Assembly (NCBI RefSeq): GCF_017347095.1
Contig: NZ_JADPRZ010000036.1
Span: 1 to 36,392, forward strand
Direction of reading: 5' to 3'
Origin: Sporosarcina sp. E16_8
Lineage (GTDB): Bacteria > Bacillota > Bacilli > Bacillales_A > Planococcaceae
Length of the DNA: 36,392 bases
Shown: positions 24,780-33,549 of the stretch, piece by piece
How the letters are laid out: every line of letters starts with the position of its first letter
Position numbering within the stretch: position 1 is the stretch's first letter
The notes under the pieces: generated by a model
Told to the model about the DNA's origin: nothing
The model's input: the letters and a program-made list of their open reading frames with translations, nothing else
Database searches by the model: none
Position numbers and translations under genes: made by a program

Positions 24780-25847
24780 TTAAATCAAATTCAACAGCGC
24801 ACCCGTCTTCTTCTCGAATACGGATCGTATAATAGTTGAATCCATCATGGCTTTCATACTATTTTCAGCTTGTGCATGAGACTGCATATAACCAGTGGCA
24901 TCGAGCATCTTCTCTGAATATGTCTCACGGATTACGGCAATTTCCTCTTCAGCGTCCGCATCTTCTTCACATAAGTTCATGAAGTCGAGCAATTCATCCC
25001 CAGAACGTTCACAGTCGTAAACATGCGGTTCTGTCGCGTCAAGAATGCACACTGATAGTTCAGGAAAAAGAACGAGATCTACCCCAGAAGGATCCAGTCC
25101 ACACCACCCGTACTGAACGTCAAATCCACGCTTCTCGGCTTCCGCTCCAAGCGTTTTCATAAGTGTTGATTTTCCCGTTCCCGGAAAAGCCTTTATCAGC
25201 ATCCTTCGATCGATTCGCTTTGTAATGGAGGACATGAAATCTTGCGCCCCTCCAGATGTCAATGAACCGATAAGTCTGTGCGAAACAACCGACCCTTTAT
25301 TCAGCTGGATTGTACCAAACAGTTCTTCTTTCAATGAATTTATTTTATCCACATGGAGATCCCACATCATTCGTCTGATGTTCACTTTTTCCCAATCATC
25401 ATGAATGCCTTTTGCATCTTTGAGCGCTTGTAAAGCTTTTCTTAACGCAACGCTCGATTCTGTCAACATTTTCACAATCGAGCCGTTCAGTTCACGCAAT
25501 TTGACTTCATCATAGACATCGTAAAAACTGATAACCTTATGTTTCCCACCTATATCTGTTGGTTCAAGTGCAACTGGATGGGACGCTTGAAGGATCAGTA
25601 CGTTTGGCCCTTTAATATAGATTGCGTCCGTTTTCTCAGGCTGTATGGGATCCATAAACCGATCTATGTCATAGCCCTGCTTGACGTAATGTGCGGCGGC
25701 TTCATTCAACACGCTTGAAATTGCATTTGTAGGAGGACATTTTAGAAATAAAGTTTGTGAAGCCAAAGCAATCATTTCGTCATATTTGTGGGAGATTCCA
25801 GCACCTGTATAGGCTGTCCCCATATATTGGGTGATTGTTCCATTCAT
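24780..25847 (-). CDS. PRK06851-type P-loop ATPase with duplicated domain
   Basis: A 355 aa soluble protein. The C-terminal half has a good Walker A, FPGTGKST (221-228), followed by GFDVQYGWCGLDPSGVDLVLFPELSVCILDATEPHV. The N-terminal half aligns with this without gaps over about 60 residues (LFLKCPPTNAISSVLNEAA, GYDIDRFMDPIQPEKTDAIYI, VLILQASHPVALEP). Its P-loop (33-45) has lost the GxGKS residues. So this is an internal duplication with one active-looking and one degenerate nucleotide site. I recall it as the PRK06851 family, whose function is unknown. Start: AAAGGA lies 7-8 bases before the ATG at 25847; a longer frame starts at 25892, inside a terminator. It lies 78 bases upstream of kbl. 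Confidence 0.82.
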   Translation of the reverse strand: MNGTITQYMGTAYTGAGISHKYDEMIALASQTLFLKCPPTNAISSVLNEAAAHYVKQGYDIDRFMDPIQPEKTDAIYIKGPNVLILQASHPVALEPTDIGGKHKVISFYDVYDEVKLRELNGSIVKMLTESSVALRKALQALKDAKGIHDDWEKVNIRRMMWDLHVDKINSLKEELFGTIQLNKGSVVSHRLIGSLTSGGAQDFMSSITKRIDRRMLIKAFPGTGKSTLMKTLGAEAEKRGFDVQYGWCGLDPSGVDLVLFPELSVCILDATEPHVYDCERSGDELLDFMNLCEEDADAEEEIAVIRETYSEKMLDATGYMQSHAQAENSMKAMMDSTIIRSVFEKKTGALLNLI

Positions 25848-25892
25848 TCTGATCATCCTTTCTGTACATACGATTAACGTATGCTCAGACAA

Positions 25893-25924
25893 TAAAAAAA
25901 AGCACGGCTCGGAGGCACATGCTT
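25893..25924 (-). terminator. Terminator of the yczE-like gene
   Basis: On the minus strand AAGCATG pairs with CGTGCTT (one G-T pair) around a GC-rich loop, followed by TTTTTTTT. Confidence 0.75.
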
Positions 25925-25946
25925 GGGGAAATTAATAATTTTCGAT

Positions 25947-26579
25947 TTAGAATAAAGCCTCCTCTTCCTCTTTACGGATAACTTTCAATAGGAATTTACG
26001 GCACTGCGGCAATGTGTAATGAGCAATTTGCCCCAAAAACAAAGCAATTAATACTGTCCCAATTCCAATTGGTCCGCCGAATAACCAACCTACAATTGCA
26101 ACAATGACTTCAAGTGTAGTCCGAACCTTTTTCACACTAGCTCCCGTTTTTTTGACAAGGACCAGCATAAGACTATCCCGTGGACCCGCGCCGATATTGG
26201 GTGATATATAAATCCCGACGCCATACCCCATAACAATTACACCTGCTGAGAACATAAATATTTGCGCGCCCATCGTAGTGATATCTGGTAGCAGCCAATT
26301 GAATAAGTCGATAAAAAGTCCAATTAAAATCATATTCAACCATGTGCCAATCTGCGGCCATTCTTTCAAAACCGCAGCAGTTGAAATGACAATAATGAAT
26401 CCCGTAATAATCCCCCATGTGCCAATCGTCAAGCCAAAGTTTTTATATAGCCCGACATGCAATACATCCCACGGTCCGATTCCAAGCCCTTGGCCTTTAA
26501 TCGTCATTGAAATGCCTAGCGACAGGATCATCATTCCTACCAAAAAAAATGTCCATCTCCATATTAATATCTTTCTCAT
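25947..26579 (-). CDS. yczE: YczE/YitT family integral membrane protein
   Basis: A 210 aa protein with about five membrane helices (11-28, 51-70, 76-97, 102-126, 156-180). The N-terminal GISMTIKGQGLGIGPWDVLHVGL and the repeat-like GIYISPNIGAGPRDSLMLVLVKKTGASV near residue 130 are diagnostic of the YczE/YyaS family. The paired G-G-P-(W/R)-D motifs reflect an internal duplication. In B. subtilis YczE affects surfactin or bacillaenin-related output; no role can be claimed here. It is a separate unit with its own terminator. Confidence 0.85.
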   Translation of the reverse strand: MRKILIWRWTFFLVGMMILSLGISMTIKGQGLGIGPWDVLHVGLYKNFGLTIGTWGIITGFIIVISTAAVLKEWPQIGTWLNMILIGLFIDLFNWLLPDITTMGAQIFMFSAGVIVMGYGVGIYISPNIGAGPRDSLMLVLVKKTGASVKKVRTTLEVIVAIVGWLFGGPIGIGTVLIALFLGQIAHYTLPQCRKFLLKVIRKEEEEALF

Positions 26580-26633
26580 ATAAGTCCTTCTTCCTAATGA
26601 ATGTGTAAGTAGCTAGTAGATACGAACAATACT

Positions 26634-26667
26634 AAAAGACACTCACGCAACACGCATGAATGTCTTA
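26634..26667 (-). terminator. Likely terminator of ybaK
   Basis: On the minus strand AAGACATTCATGC pairs with GCGTGAGTGTCTT (G-T pairs), followed by only TTTAG, so strength is uncertain. Confidence 0.55.
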
Positions 26668-26715
26668 CTTGTCATCTTCTCATTGTAGCATGCCTTCTAC
26701 CCTCGATACAGACTA

Positions 26716-27207
26716 TCAACTTTTTACAATGTCGATAAAAAGCGCTTCAGTCATCTTAGCCAGCTCGCCGGGAATCAGCTTCATCTGCAATCCTGGTTTA
26801 CCCGCACTAACAATCATCAAATCGAGACTTTCTGCTGATTTGTCGATGAATGTCGGGTATTTCTTTTTCATCCCGACAGCTGAACAGCCTCCGCGCACAT
26901 AACCTGTTTCTTTCGTCAACTCTTTCAACGGTAACATATCAAGCTTTTTCACTACGGCAGCTCTTGCCGCTTTTTTCAAATCAAGTTCGGCAGCAACCGG
27001 CACTAAATAGATGAAAAGTTCACGCGGCCCTGCTATTGTGACAAGTGTCTTATAAACGATGTCTACTGCCTGCCCTGTTTTTTCTGCGACAGAAACCCCA
27101 TCCACCAGTCCGTCATTTACGTCGTATTCCATTAGTTCGTAGCTTACTTTTTCCCCATCTAAAATCCGCAATGCATTCGTTTTCACTATTTTACTCTGTT
27201 TCGCCAT
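26716..27207 (-). CDS. ybaK: Cys-tRNA(Pro)/Cys-tRNA(Cys) deacylase, YbaK/EbsC family
   Basis: Single-domain trans-editing protein (163 aa) that hydrolyses Cys-tRNA(Pro) formed by prolyl-tRNA synthetase. KTNALRILDGEKVSYELMEYDV, YKTLVTIAGPRELFIYLVPVAAELDLKKAARAA (with a catalytic-pocket Lys following the Tyr) and GYVRGGCSAVGMKKKYPTFID are the family signatures. GGCSAVGMKK in particular identifies the YbaK/EbsC branch rather than ProX or INS. A GGGGGGAT ribosome region precedes the ATG. Its upstream neighbour ends in a terminator, so it is probably expressed alone. Confidence 0.92.
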   Translation of the reverse strand: MAKQSKIVKTNALRILDGEKVSYELMEYDVNDGLVDGVSVAEKTGQAVDIVYKTLVTIAGPRELFIYLVPVAAELDLKKAARAAVVKKLDMLPLKELTKETGYVRGGCSAVGMKKKYPTFIDKSAESLDLMIVSAGKPGLQMKLIPGELAKMTEALFIDIVKS

Positions 27208-27232
27208 TCATTCATCCCCCCTTTTCTAAAAA

Positions 27233-27262
27233 CGAAAAGGCCGCCATCGAACAGGCGACCTT
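27233..27262 (-). terminator. Terminator of the 27266-27868 gene
   Basis: On the minus strand AAGGTCGCC pairs with GGCGGCCTT around an 8-nt loop, then TTCGTTTTT. Confidence 0.85.
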
Positions 27263-27265
27263 ACG

Positions 27266-27868
27266 TCATGCAGTTTTATAAAAGCTCGGCCGATCGATTT
27301 CGAACCCTTTCTGTTTCATCATCACTTGGAAAGAATAAGATGAAATCGCCTTTTCGTACCGCCTTTGCACGATGAGTACTTCCCGATCGAGGGCAGTGGG
27401 AAGTTCCATAGATGCCAATTTTGCTGTAGCGGCTTCTTCACTTGCAACCGACATCTCAATTTCAGATCGTGCCCTGTTATGTAGCCTGATCTGCGCTTCT
27501 GTCCGCATGATTTTTGCTGATGCAGTTGCAGCAAGATTATAATCTGCTGTCGTCGGTTCTGGTTCCGATATCGCTTCAGCCCGCACATCTCTCCAACTAT
27601 CAATCGACTCTTCAAGCGTCTTTCCAATCGGCAGCGCAATCTGCTTCATTTGCCCTCCACTAAGCGGCTGGAATTCCTGTCTTTCAGACTGAACGATTTC
27701 AGACCCTTTCTTCCCGGTCAATAAAGTCTCCAGTTTTTCAACCAATTTTTGGTTTTCCCCATTGTATTGGACATTGCGATTATAAGCACTTTCAGCACTC
27801 CTGCGCCTATTTGCCTCATATCGCTGGCTATTGTCGCCGGCTGTAGCACGGGTCATAATTGCATTCAT
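27266..27868 (-). CDS. Soluble helical protein, unknown
   Basis: A 200 aa protein I do not recognise. It is highly charged and Ala/Glu/Arg-rich, with no membrane segment or signal peptide. The N-terminus MNAIMTRATAGDNSQRYEANRRRSAE is polar. Long helices are likely at 36-52 and 105-170 (AATASAKIMRTEAQIRLHNRARSEIE, SEEAATAKLASMELPTA). A strong GGGGGAGGTG ribosome site and its own terminator show it is a real gene. It sits 100 bases after topB on the same strand. Confidence 0.75.
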   Translation of the reverse strand: MNAIMTRATAGDNSQRYEANRRRSAESAYNRNVQYNGENQKLVEKLETLLTGKKGSEIVQSERQEFQPLSGGQMKQIALPIGKTLEESIDSWRDVRAEAISEPEPTTADYNLAATASAKIMRTEAQIRLHNRARSEIEMSVASEEAATAKLASMELPTALDREVLIVQRRYEKAISSYSFQVMMKQKGFEIDRPSFYKTA

Positions 27869-27910
27869 AGAACTTCACCTCCCCCTTTCAATAGTTACAA
27901 TAATCTATTA

Positions 27911-27937
27911 ACTATAGTATACCTATTTCATTTGCAA
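27911..27937 (-). promoter_or_regulatory. Possible promoter of the 27266-27868 gene
   Basis: On the minus strand TTGCAA (27937-27932) and TATAGT (27916-27911) are 15 bases apart, a short spacer. A low-confidence sigma-A-like match. Confidence 0.35.
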
Positions 27938-27968
27938 CTATAAACCCTACGAAAGCTCTATAATCGAT

Positions 27969-30143
27969 TTACTTATCGAATAGTTTCTTTAGCGCATCCG
28001 CCATTGCGGTATTCTCCAATTCTTCCGGTGCTCCCTGCTTTTTCATGTACTTCTGAACATCGCGTTTGTCCGCTTTTTTTCCGCCCGAGTTCTCTTTGCG
28101 CTTCTCAAATGCCGACAACTTCTCACGGTGACCACATTTACAAACGAAAATCCGTCCGTCACCTTCACCGCGCATCTCCAATTTCTTTTTACAAACTGGA
28201 CATCTAGCATTTGTCAGCATGGAGACATTTTTACGATGGCCGCACTCACGGTCCTGGCAAACTAGCATTTTGCCACGCTTGCCGTTCACTTCTAACAGTA
28301 GTTTACCGCAATCTGGACACGCTTTCCCCGTGACATTATCATGTTTATATTTTTTATCATCTGTTTTAATTTCAGTAACGGTTTGCTTCGAAAAGGCGAT
28401 CATATCTTTCATGAACTCTTCTTTTTTCATCTGGCCATTTGCGATTTTTGTTAGCCCTTGTTCCCATTCCGCTGTTAAGGCCGGTGATTTCAAATCTTCT
28501 GGAACGAGCTCCAGCAGTTGGCGTCCTTTAGACGTCGTATAGATATCATTGCCCTTTTTCTCCATAACGAATGAGTTGAATAGGCGTTCAATGACATCAG
28601 CACGCGTCGCAACTGTTCCAAGACCGCCTGTTTCACCAATCATTTTAATAAGTTCTTTTGATTCACCTTGCATGAACTGCGAGGGGTTTTCCATCGCCGC
28701 AAGCAAAGTTCCTTCATTGAATCGAGCAGGCGGTTTTGTTTGACCATTCGTCATTACAATGGCCTGAATTTTCACTTCTTCACCTTTTGTAAATGGTGGA
28801 AGTGTATCTGTGTCTAGCTCTTCTTCCTCTGTTGAATAAACTTTTTTCCAGCCTTCATCCGTAACAGTACGGCCTTTTGCTTTGAATGTCTCCCCACCAA
28901 CTGCGAGTTCAGCGGTTACTTGGTCATAACGGAACGGACCGAAGAAGACAGCTAAGAAACGTTTGACGATTAAATCATATAAACGTTGTTCCTTATCAGA
29001 CAAGTTTTGAAGAATTGGTGTTTCTTCGGTAGGAATAATAGCATGATGATCCGAAACACGTTTGTCATCAATGACGCCTTTCTGCGGTTTAACGACTCCT
29101 GCACGCAGAAGTGTGTTGGTCGCTTTACGATACGGACCAATATCCACGGCTTTAATGCGCTCTTTCAATGTGCTTTCCATGTCCGATGTCAGATGCTTCG
29201 AATCGGTACGCGGGTAAGTTACAGCTTTATGGCGCTCGTATAAGTTTTGCAACGTCGACAGCGTTTCTTTTGCTGACCAAGACCAGCGTCGGTGCGCTTC
29301 TTTCTGGAGCTCTGTTAAATCGAATAAATGAGGTGCCGGCTGTGATTTCGGCGTTGTTTTTACATCTATCACTTTTCCAGCATGAACCCCGTCAATTTTC
29401 CCGAGGACCTTTTCGACTAGCTCTTTGTCGAACGACTGTGTTTGACCCGCTTTATCATGCCAAGTAAACTTCGCGGTTTCCGTCAACGCTTGCATACCGT
29501 AGAATGATTTCGGCTTGAAATCGCGGATTTGGTGCTCACGTTCCGCAATCATCGCAAGTGTCGGCGTCTGAACGCGTCCTGTTGAAAGTTGGGCATTGTA
29601 TTTAACGGTTAGTGCACGCGTTGCGTTAATACCAACGACCCAGTCCGCTTCTGCACGGGCTACTGCCGCCTGATACAAGTTCTCATAAGCGCGGCCGTCT
29701 TTCAAGTTGTTAAAACCGTCATTGATCGCTTTATCGGTGACCGATGAAATCCACAACCGTTTGACGGGCTTGCGAACTTTCGCCTGCTCTAGAATCCAGC
29801 GTGCAACAAGTTCCCCTTCGCGCCCCGCATCCGTCGCAATGATGATGTCTGTTACATCGTTGCGTTGAAGCTGCGCTTTAACCGCATTGAACTGTTTCAT
29901 CGTTTGGCGGATTGGGACAAGTTTGAACGGTGCAGGAATAATCGGTAAATGTTCAAGTTTCCATTCCTTGAATTCATTGCCATAGCCTTCTGGATCCGCA
30001 TGTGTCACGAGATGGCCGAGCGCCCACGTAACGATATAATTTGTTCCTTCAAGAAATCCATTTCCTTTTTTATTGCAGCCGAGTACCCGCGCGATATCGC
30101 GAGCCACGGACGGCTTTTCAGCCAGTACAAGTGATTTAGACAT
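27969..30143 (-). CDS. topB: DNA topoisomerase III
   Basis: Type IA topoisomerase (724 aa from this start) that passes single strands through a transient nick, resolving recombination and replication intermediates. The Toprim domain begins SLVLAEKPSVARDIARVLG, with the acidic ATDAGREGELVARWI near 103. The cleavage-site tyrosine is Tyr310 in TYPRTDSKHLT. LSTGRVQTPTLAMIAERE is the conserved gate segment. The C-terminus carries two zinc ribbons: ACPDCGKLLLEV..CQDRECGH and ARCPVCKKKLEM..CKCGH. Start: AAGGGGAT lies about 7 bases before the ATG at 30143, and the protein then begins like other TopB. The longer frame from 30224 adds 27 unsupported residues. Confidence 0.96.
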   Translation of the reverse strand: MSKSLVLAEKPSVARDIARVLGCNKKGNGFLEGTNYIVTWALGHLVTHADPEGYGNEFKEWKLEHLPIIPAPFKLVPIRQTMKQFNAVKAQLQRNDVTDIIIATDAGREGELVARWILEQAKVRKPVKRLWISSVTDKAINDGFNNLKDGRAYENLYQAAVARAEADWVVGINATRALTVKYNAQLSTGRVQTPTLAMIAEREHQIRDFKPKSFYGMQALTETAKFTWHDKAGQTQSFDKELVEKVLGKIDGVHAGKVIDVKTTPKSQPAPHLFDLTELQKEAHRRWSWSAKETLSTLQNLYERHKAVTYPRTDSKHLTSDMESTLKERIKAVDIGPYRKATNTLLRAGVVKPQKGVIDDKRVSDHHAIIPTEETPILQNLSDKEQRLYDLIVKRFLAVFFGPFRYDQVTAELAVGGETFKAKGRTVTDEGWKKVYSTEEEELDTDTLPPFTKGEEVKIQAIVMTNGQTKPPARFNEGTLLAAMENPSQFMQGESKELIKMIGETGGLGTVATRADVIERLFNSFVMEKKGNDIYTTSKGRQLLELVPEDLKSPALTAEWEQGLTKIANGQMKKEEFMKDMIAFSKQTVTEIKTDDKKYKHDNVTGKACPDCGKLLLEVNGKRGKMLVCQDRECGHRKNVSMLTNARCPVCKKKLEMRGEGDGRIFVCKCGHREKLSAFEKRKENSGGKKADKRDVQKYMKKQGAPEELENTAMADALKKLFDK

Positions 30144-30247
30144 AGGTAGATCCCCTTCCTTCATACATCCGATTATACGGGAGAACGTGATTGGATGCAT
30201 GTCGGGCGAATGAACCGAAGCCATAATTCATGGTTCATCGCAAGAAT

Positions 30248-30310
30248 TAAAGCGCAAGTGCCTATTCAGCCCCGACAAGCGACCCGAGCCTCTAGACGCT
30301 GGAGTCCAGG
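30248..30310 (+). repeat. Degenerate dispersed repeat upstream of topB
   Basis: AAAGCGCAAGTGCC, then CAGCCCCGACAAGCGACC and AGACGCTGGAGTCC, follow the block order of the AAAAGCGG family copies (head, CCCCGAxAAGCG, GCGCTGGAG). It lacks the long internal hairpin. Confidence 0.6.
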
Positions 30311-30370
30311 TGTGAAATCTCTATTGTGCAACTTAACCACAGTACGTGATTTTATAGTTTCCTACGCTAC

Positions 30371-30415
30371 AAAAAAAGTGGCGGCCAACCCCTTTCGAGC
30401 TCAGCCTACCACTTC
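30371..30415 (-). terminator. Terminator of the antiporter gene
   Basis: On the minus strand AAGTGG-TA-GGC pairs with GCC-G-CCACTT across a long loop, followed by TTTTTGTAG. Confidence 0.75.
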
Positions 30416-30424
30416 TAACAATAG

Positions 30425-32359
30425 TCATTTTGCAGAAAGTGGCACGTCTCCTGGAATAACCGGCTTTTCTAGCTTTTCATCTCTTATAAATAAGTCTTTT
30501 ACTTTCTCATAGGATATAGACGTTTCACTGTTCTCTTCATCCAAACGCTCTTTCACCCGTTCAATCGTTTTCTCAGGTGATGTGAGCGCGATAATTGCAT
30601 CACCTGCAGTTGCCTGTGGTTCTGTTTTCGGTGTATAAAATTCAATTGCACCGTCCGCACGTAAAATGTAAAGCAGTATCGATTTATCATCTCGCTCGCG
30701 TAAATACTGTGTGTAACTATATTGTTTTGTAATTAATGTTTTACGGATGCCATGCCCTACATTCATCCGTTCTTCCAACTCATAGATTGAAACGGCAGGC
30801 GAGAACAGTGATTGGCCGCCCGTTATCGTGAATTCATCAGCATCGTTTCCAACGTGGAATGCCGTCTGATACAAGTTTTTACTGCCAAGATCAGGCGCAA
30901 AGTCTGAGCAAATATGTGCATTGTACGTATCAGTCTTCGTCATTGCAAGGATATACCGATATGGTGCAAAGTCGAAATGATAGTCGATTTGCTCCGAAAG
31001 GATATCTCCAACATAACTATTGAGTCCAAGCTTTCGGGCATGTAATAGTTCTGCCCATGACTGATCGATAAGTAGCACATCATTCCCAGTTTCTTTCACT
31101 GATTTGGCAAACTCCGCTGCAAATCGTGAGCTCCCAACGAGTAATACGCCTGATTCCTCCGTCGTTGTGAGATTCAGTTTCTTAGCCAAGAAGCTAATTG
31201 AAAACCCGTGTAGAACCACTGTTGAGAAAACCAGTGCGAATGTCAGCGCGGTCAATAGTTCTGCATCTTTATAGCCATTATCGAGTAATATCGTCGCAAA
31301 ATAGCCTGAAACTGTTAGAGCCACTATTCCCCTTGGCGCAATCCATCCGATTAGAATTTTTTCGCGAACGTTTAACTCTGTATTAATTGTCGCCAGCCAA
31401 ATTGATAAGGGTCTGACGATAACCAACATCGCCAGTACATACACGATAATACGCGGATTAAAAATTTCGATGAGAATATGCGGATCAAGTGACGCCGTCA
31501 ACATGACAAATATACCCGAAATAAGAAGAACGGAAATATTCTCTTTGAATTGCCGTATGTCATGCATTGACGTCAAGCGCATATTCGCCATCGTCATCCC
31601 CATCGCCGTTACTGCGAGCAATCCAGTCTCGTGCATGATTTCATCTGCGAAAACGAACGTGAATAGGACGACTGCAAAGAGTACCGGCGCTTTCAGAAAT
31701 TCTGGAATACCGCCGCGCTCGAACGCCCCACCAATGACCCGGGCAGCCCCCCAACCAAGGAGTACCGCAAAAATAGATGCCGCGAAGAACAACAGCAACG
31801 CATTCAATGTCACTTGGCTATTCAAAAATTTGATGAACTCAAAAGCGAATACCGCAAGCAATGCACCAAACGGATCAACAACAATCGATTCCCATTTCAA
31901 AATAGCTGCTGGACGCGGTTTCAGCTTTGCTTGCCTCAAGAGCGGCAAAATAACAGTTGGGCCCGTAACAATGAACAGGCCACCAATTACAAGGGCAACC
32001 GCCCAGGAAAGTCCCGCCAAATAGTGTGCCGCAAGCGATCCAGCAATCCATGCAATGAATGCACCTACAGTCACAATACGAGCTATCGGCTTGCTAAAGC
32101 CCTTAATTTCTTTAAAATCTAGATTCAAACTACCCTCAAACAAAATAATTGCCACGGCAAACGTAATAATTGGACCGAATAGATCTCCCATACTCTCCTT
32201 GGGGTTAATAAGATCAAAAATGGGTCCGACTAGAAGTCCGGCAACAGACATGACAACAATTGCTGGCATTCGAAATTTCCAAGCCGCCCATTGCGATAAA
32301 ATCCCAATTAAAACAACGAGCATCAAATCGAATAATAGTGAATCAAACAATGGAATCAC
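30425..32359 (-). CDS. CPA1-type cation/proton antiporter with C-terminal nucleotide-binding-like domain
   Basis: A 644 aa membrane protein. Residues 1-400 form about 12 helices of the Na+/H+ exchanger fold (FRMPAIVVMSVAGLLVGP; AIILFEGSLNLDFKEIK; the unwound-helix region WESIVVDPFGALLAVFAFEF with the ion-binding Asp). GWIAPRGIVALTVSGYFA is the NhaP/CPA1 signature. From about 405 (GVLLVGSSRFAAEFAKSVKETGNDVLLIDQSW) a Rossmann-like TrkA-N-type domain follows, then a likely TrkA-C-like end (LLYILRADGAIEFYTPKTEPQATAGDAIIALTSPEK). Such tails usually gate transport by nucleotide or pH. The transported ion (Na+ or K+) cannot be told from sequence. Single-gene unit. Confidence 0.92.
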   Translation of the reverse strand: MIPLFDSLLFDLMLVVLIGILSQWAAWKFRMPAIVVMSVAGLLVGPIFDLINPKESMGDLFGPIITFAVAIILFEGSLNLDFKEIKGFSKPIARIVTVGAFIAWIAGSLAAHYLAGLSWAVALVIGGLFIVTGPTVILPLLRQAKLKPRPAAILKWESIVVDPFGALLAVFAFEFIKFLNSQVTLNALLLFFAASIFAVLLGWGAARVIGGAFERGGIPEFLKAPVLFAVVLFTFVFADEIMHETGLLAVTAMGMTMANMRLTSMHDIRQFKENISVLLISGIFVMLTASLDPHILIEIFNPRIIVYVLAMLVIVRPLSIWLATINTELNVREKILIGWIAPRGIVALTVSGYFATILLDNGYKDAELLTALTFALVFSTVVLHGFSISFLAKKLNLTTTEESGVLLVGSSRFAAEFAKSVKETGNDVLLIDQSWAELLHARKLGLNSYVGDILSEQIDYHFDFAPYRYILAMTKTDTYNAHICSDFAPDLGSKNLYQTAFHVGNDADEFTITGGQSLFSPAVSIYELEERMNVGHGIRKTLITKQYSYTQYLRERDDKSILLYILRADGAIEFYTPKTEPQATAGDAIIALTSPEKTIERVKERLDEENSETSISYEKVKDLFIRDEKLEKPVIPGDVPLSAK

Positions 32360-32485
32360 TCCGTTCCTAATTGGAAATAATGTTAGTTTACCATACTACC
32401 AGTTTCAGTCCACCAAAAATAGACATATCCTAATAGTCCAATGCATAAGGTTATAGGGATGAATTTATCAAGCTAGCATGAAAGG

Positions 32486-33547
32486 GTGATTCCAATAGAC
32501 GGACAACAAAAGAAAACAGTCGCCATCCATATTTCCAGGTCGGACGGAAAAGGGACATACCCCGCGCGTAGAGCAGCCATGATTACAAACGCCTTGGCTG
32601 ACGAAATAGAGATCGTATACTTATGCGGAGCGGATTCCCCGCCAGCACCTGAGGGGTCTAAAACTATTTCAACCCCAAGCAATGTGCTATTTTTACAGGC
32701 GCTCGCATCACTCAAACCCGATCTACTCCTCCGCGACAGTGGCTCTACTATTCAAGAGGAGATTGAAAAGATAACTGAACTCGTCCCCTCCATCATCCAT
32801 TTCGATGATTTTGGCGACGGTGGTAAATGCGCTGACCTCGTGTTCCAGACATTATATGTCGATTCGAATGACAGTGCACCAGATCATTACGTACTTGGGC
32901 GTGAGAGTTTCATTGCCGATGAACATATGGCTCCATTTAAGCACATCGGACTCCGCAAATCACAGATAGGTCCTCTTCCTCATCTGGTGATTTCATTCGG
33001 CGAAGAAGATGAAGGTAACTTGACGTACCGGGCGTTGCGTCATATCATGCAACTTCAAATCCCACTTAAAGTCACCGTTCTCATCGGTGAACAGTACTCC
33101 CATGATACGAGCACAATTCGCATGATGGCCCTCGAAAGACGGAATACAACCGTATTGGTGCCTCCATACAACTTCGCCGAAGTCTACGCGGCAGCAGATA
33201 TCATTTTATGTGCTTCTGGTTATATGCCCTATGAAGTCGCAGTAATGGGTATCCCATGCGTCGTACTCGCACAGAACGATTTCGAAGTGGGACTCGCTTT
33301 CCCGAAAGAACAGCACGGCTTTATTCATCTTGGCCTCGGCCGAAAAGTGAAACAATCGAGCTTGTTAAACGCCATCATGGAACCCCTCTTGCACGAACCG
33401 CTGCGTAAAAAAGCAATCGCACGTCAAACCGCACTCGGGCTCGGAGATGGAATAGAAGCTGTATGCGAAGCGATACGCTATTACCTCGAGTATCCGAAAC
33501 GCAATACTGGCGGCGCAGGAAAAAAAACGTCAGATATGCTACACTGA
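32486..33547 (+). CDS. PseG/SpsG-like nucleotide-sugar hydrolase or glycosyltransferase
   Basis: A 353 aa soluble protein with a GT-B-like two-domain layout. The N-terminal strand VAIHISRSDGKGTYPARRAAMITNAL corresponds to the 'R.D....G.GH..R...L' start of PseG/SpsG proteins, but with YPAR in place of GHxxR, so the catalytic His of PseG appears absent. The C-terminal half (PHLVISFGEEDEGNLTYRALRHI, VLVPPYNFAEVYAAADIILCASGYMPYEVAVMGIPCVVLAQNDFE) is a Glyco_tran_28_C-type UDP-sugar pocket. A spore-surface polysaccharide role is possible but unproven. Start is uncertain: GTG at 32486 overlaps the AAAGG purine run, and no ATG, GTG or TTG follows at normal spacing. Confidence 0.75.
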   Translation: MIPIDGQQKKTVAIHISRSDGKGTYPARRAAMITNALADEIEIVYLCGADSPPAPEGSKTISTPSNVLFLQALASLKPDLLLRDSGSTIQEEIEKITELVPSIIHFDDFGDGGKCADLVFQTLYVDSNDSAPDHYVLGRESFIADEHMAPFKHIGLRKSQIGPLPHLVISFGEEDEGNLTYRALRHIMQLQIPLKVTVLIGEQYSHDTSTIRMMALERRNTTVLVPPYNFAEVYAAADIILCASGYMPYEVAVMGIPCVVLAQNDFEVGLAFPKEQHGFIHLGLGRKVKQSSLLNAIMEPLLHEPLRKKAIARQTALGLGDGIEAVCEAIRYYLEYPKRNTGGAGKKTSDMLH

Positions 33548-33549
33548 GT

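Noticed and set aside
31470..32024. 184-codon plus-strand frame opposite the antiporter
   Set aside because: Fully antisense to a well-supported membrane gene; composition mirrors its hydrophobic codons.
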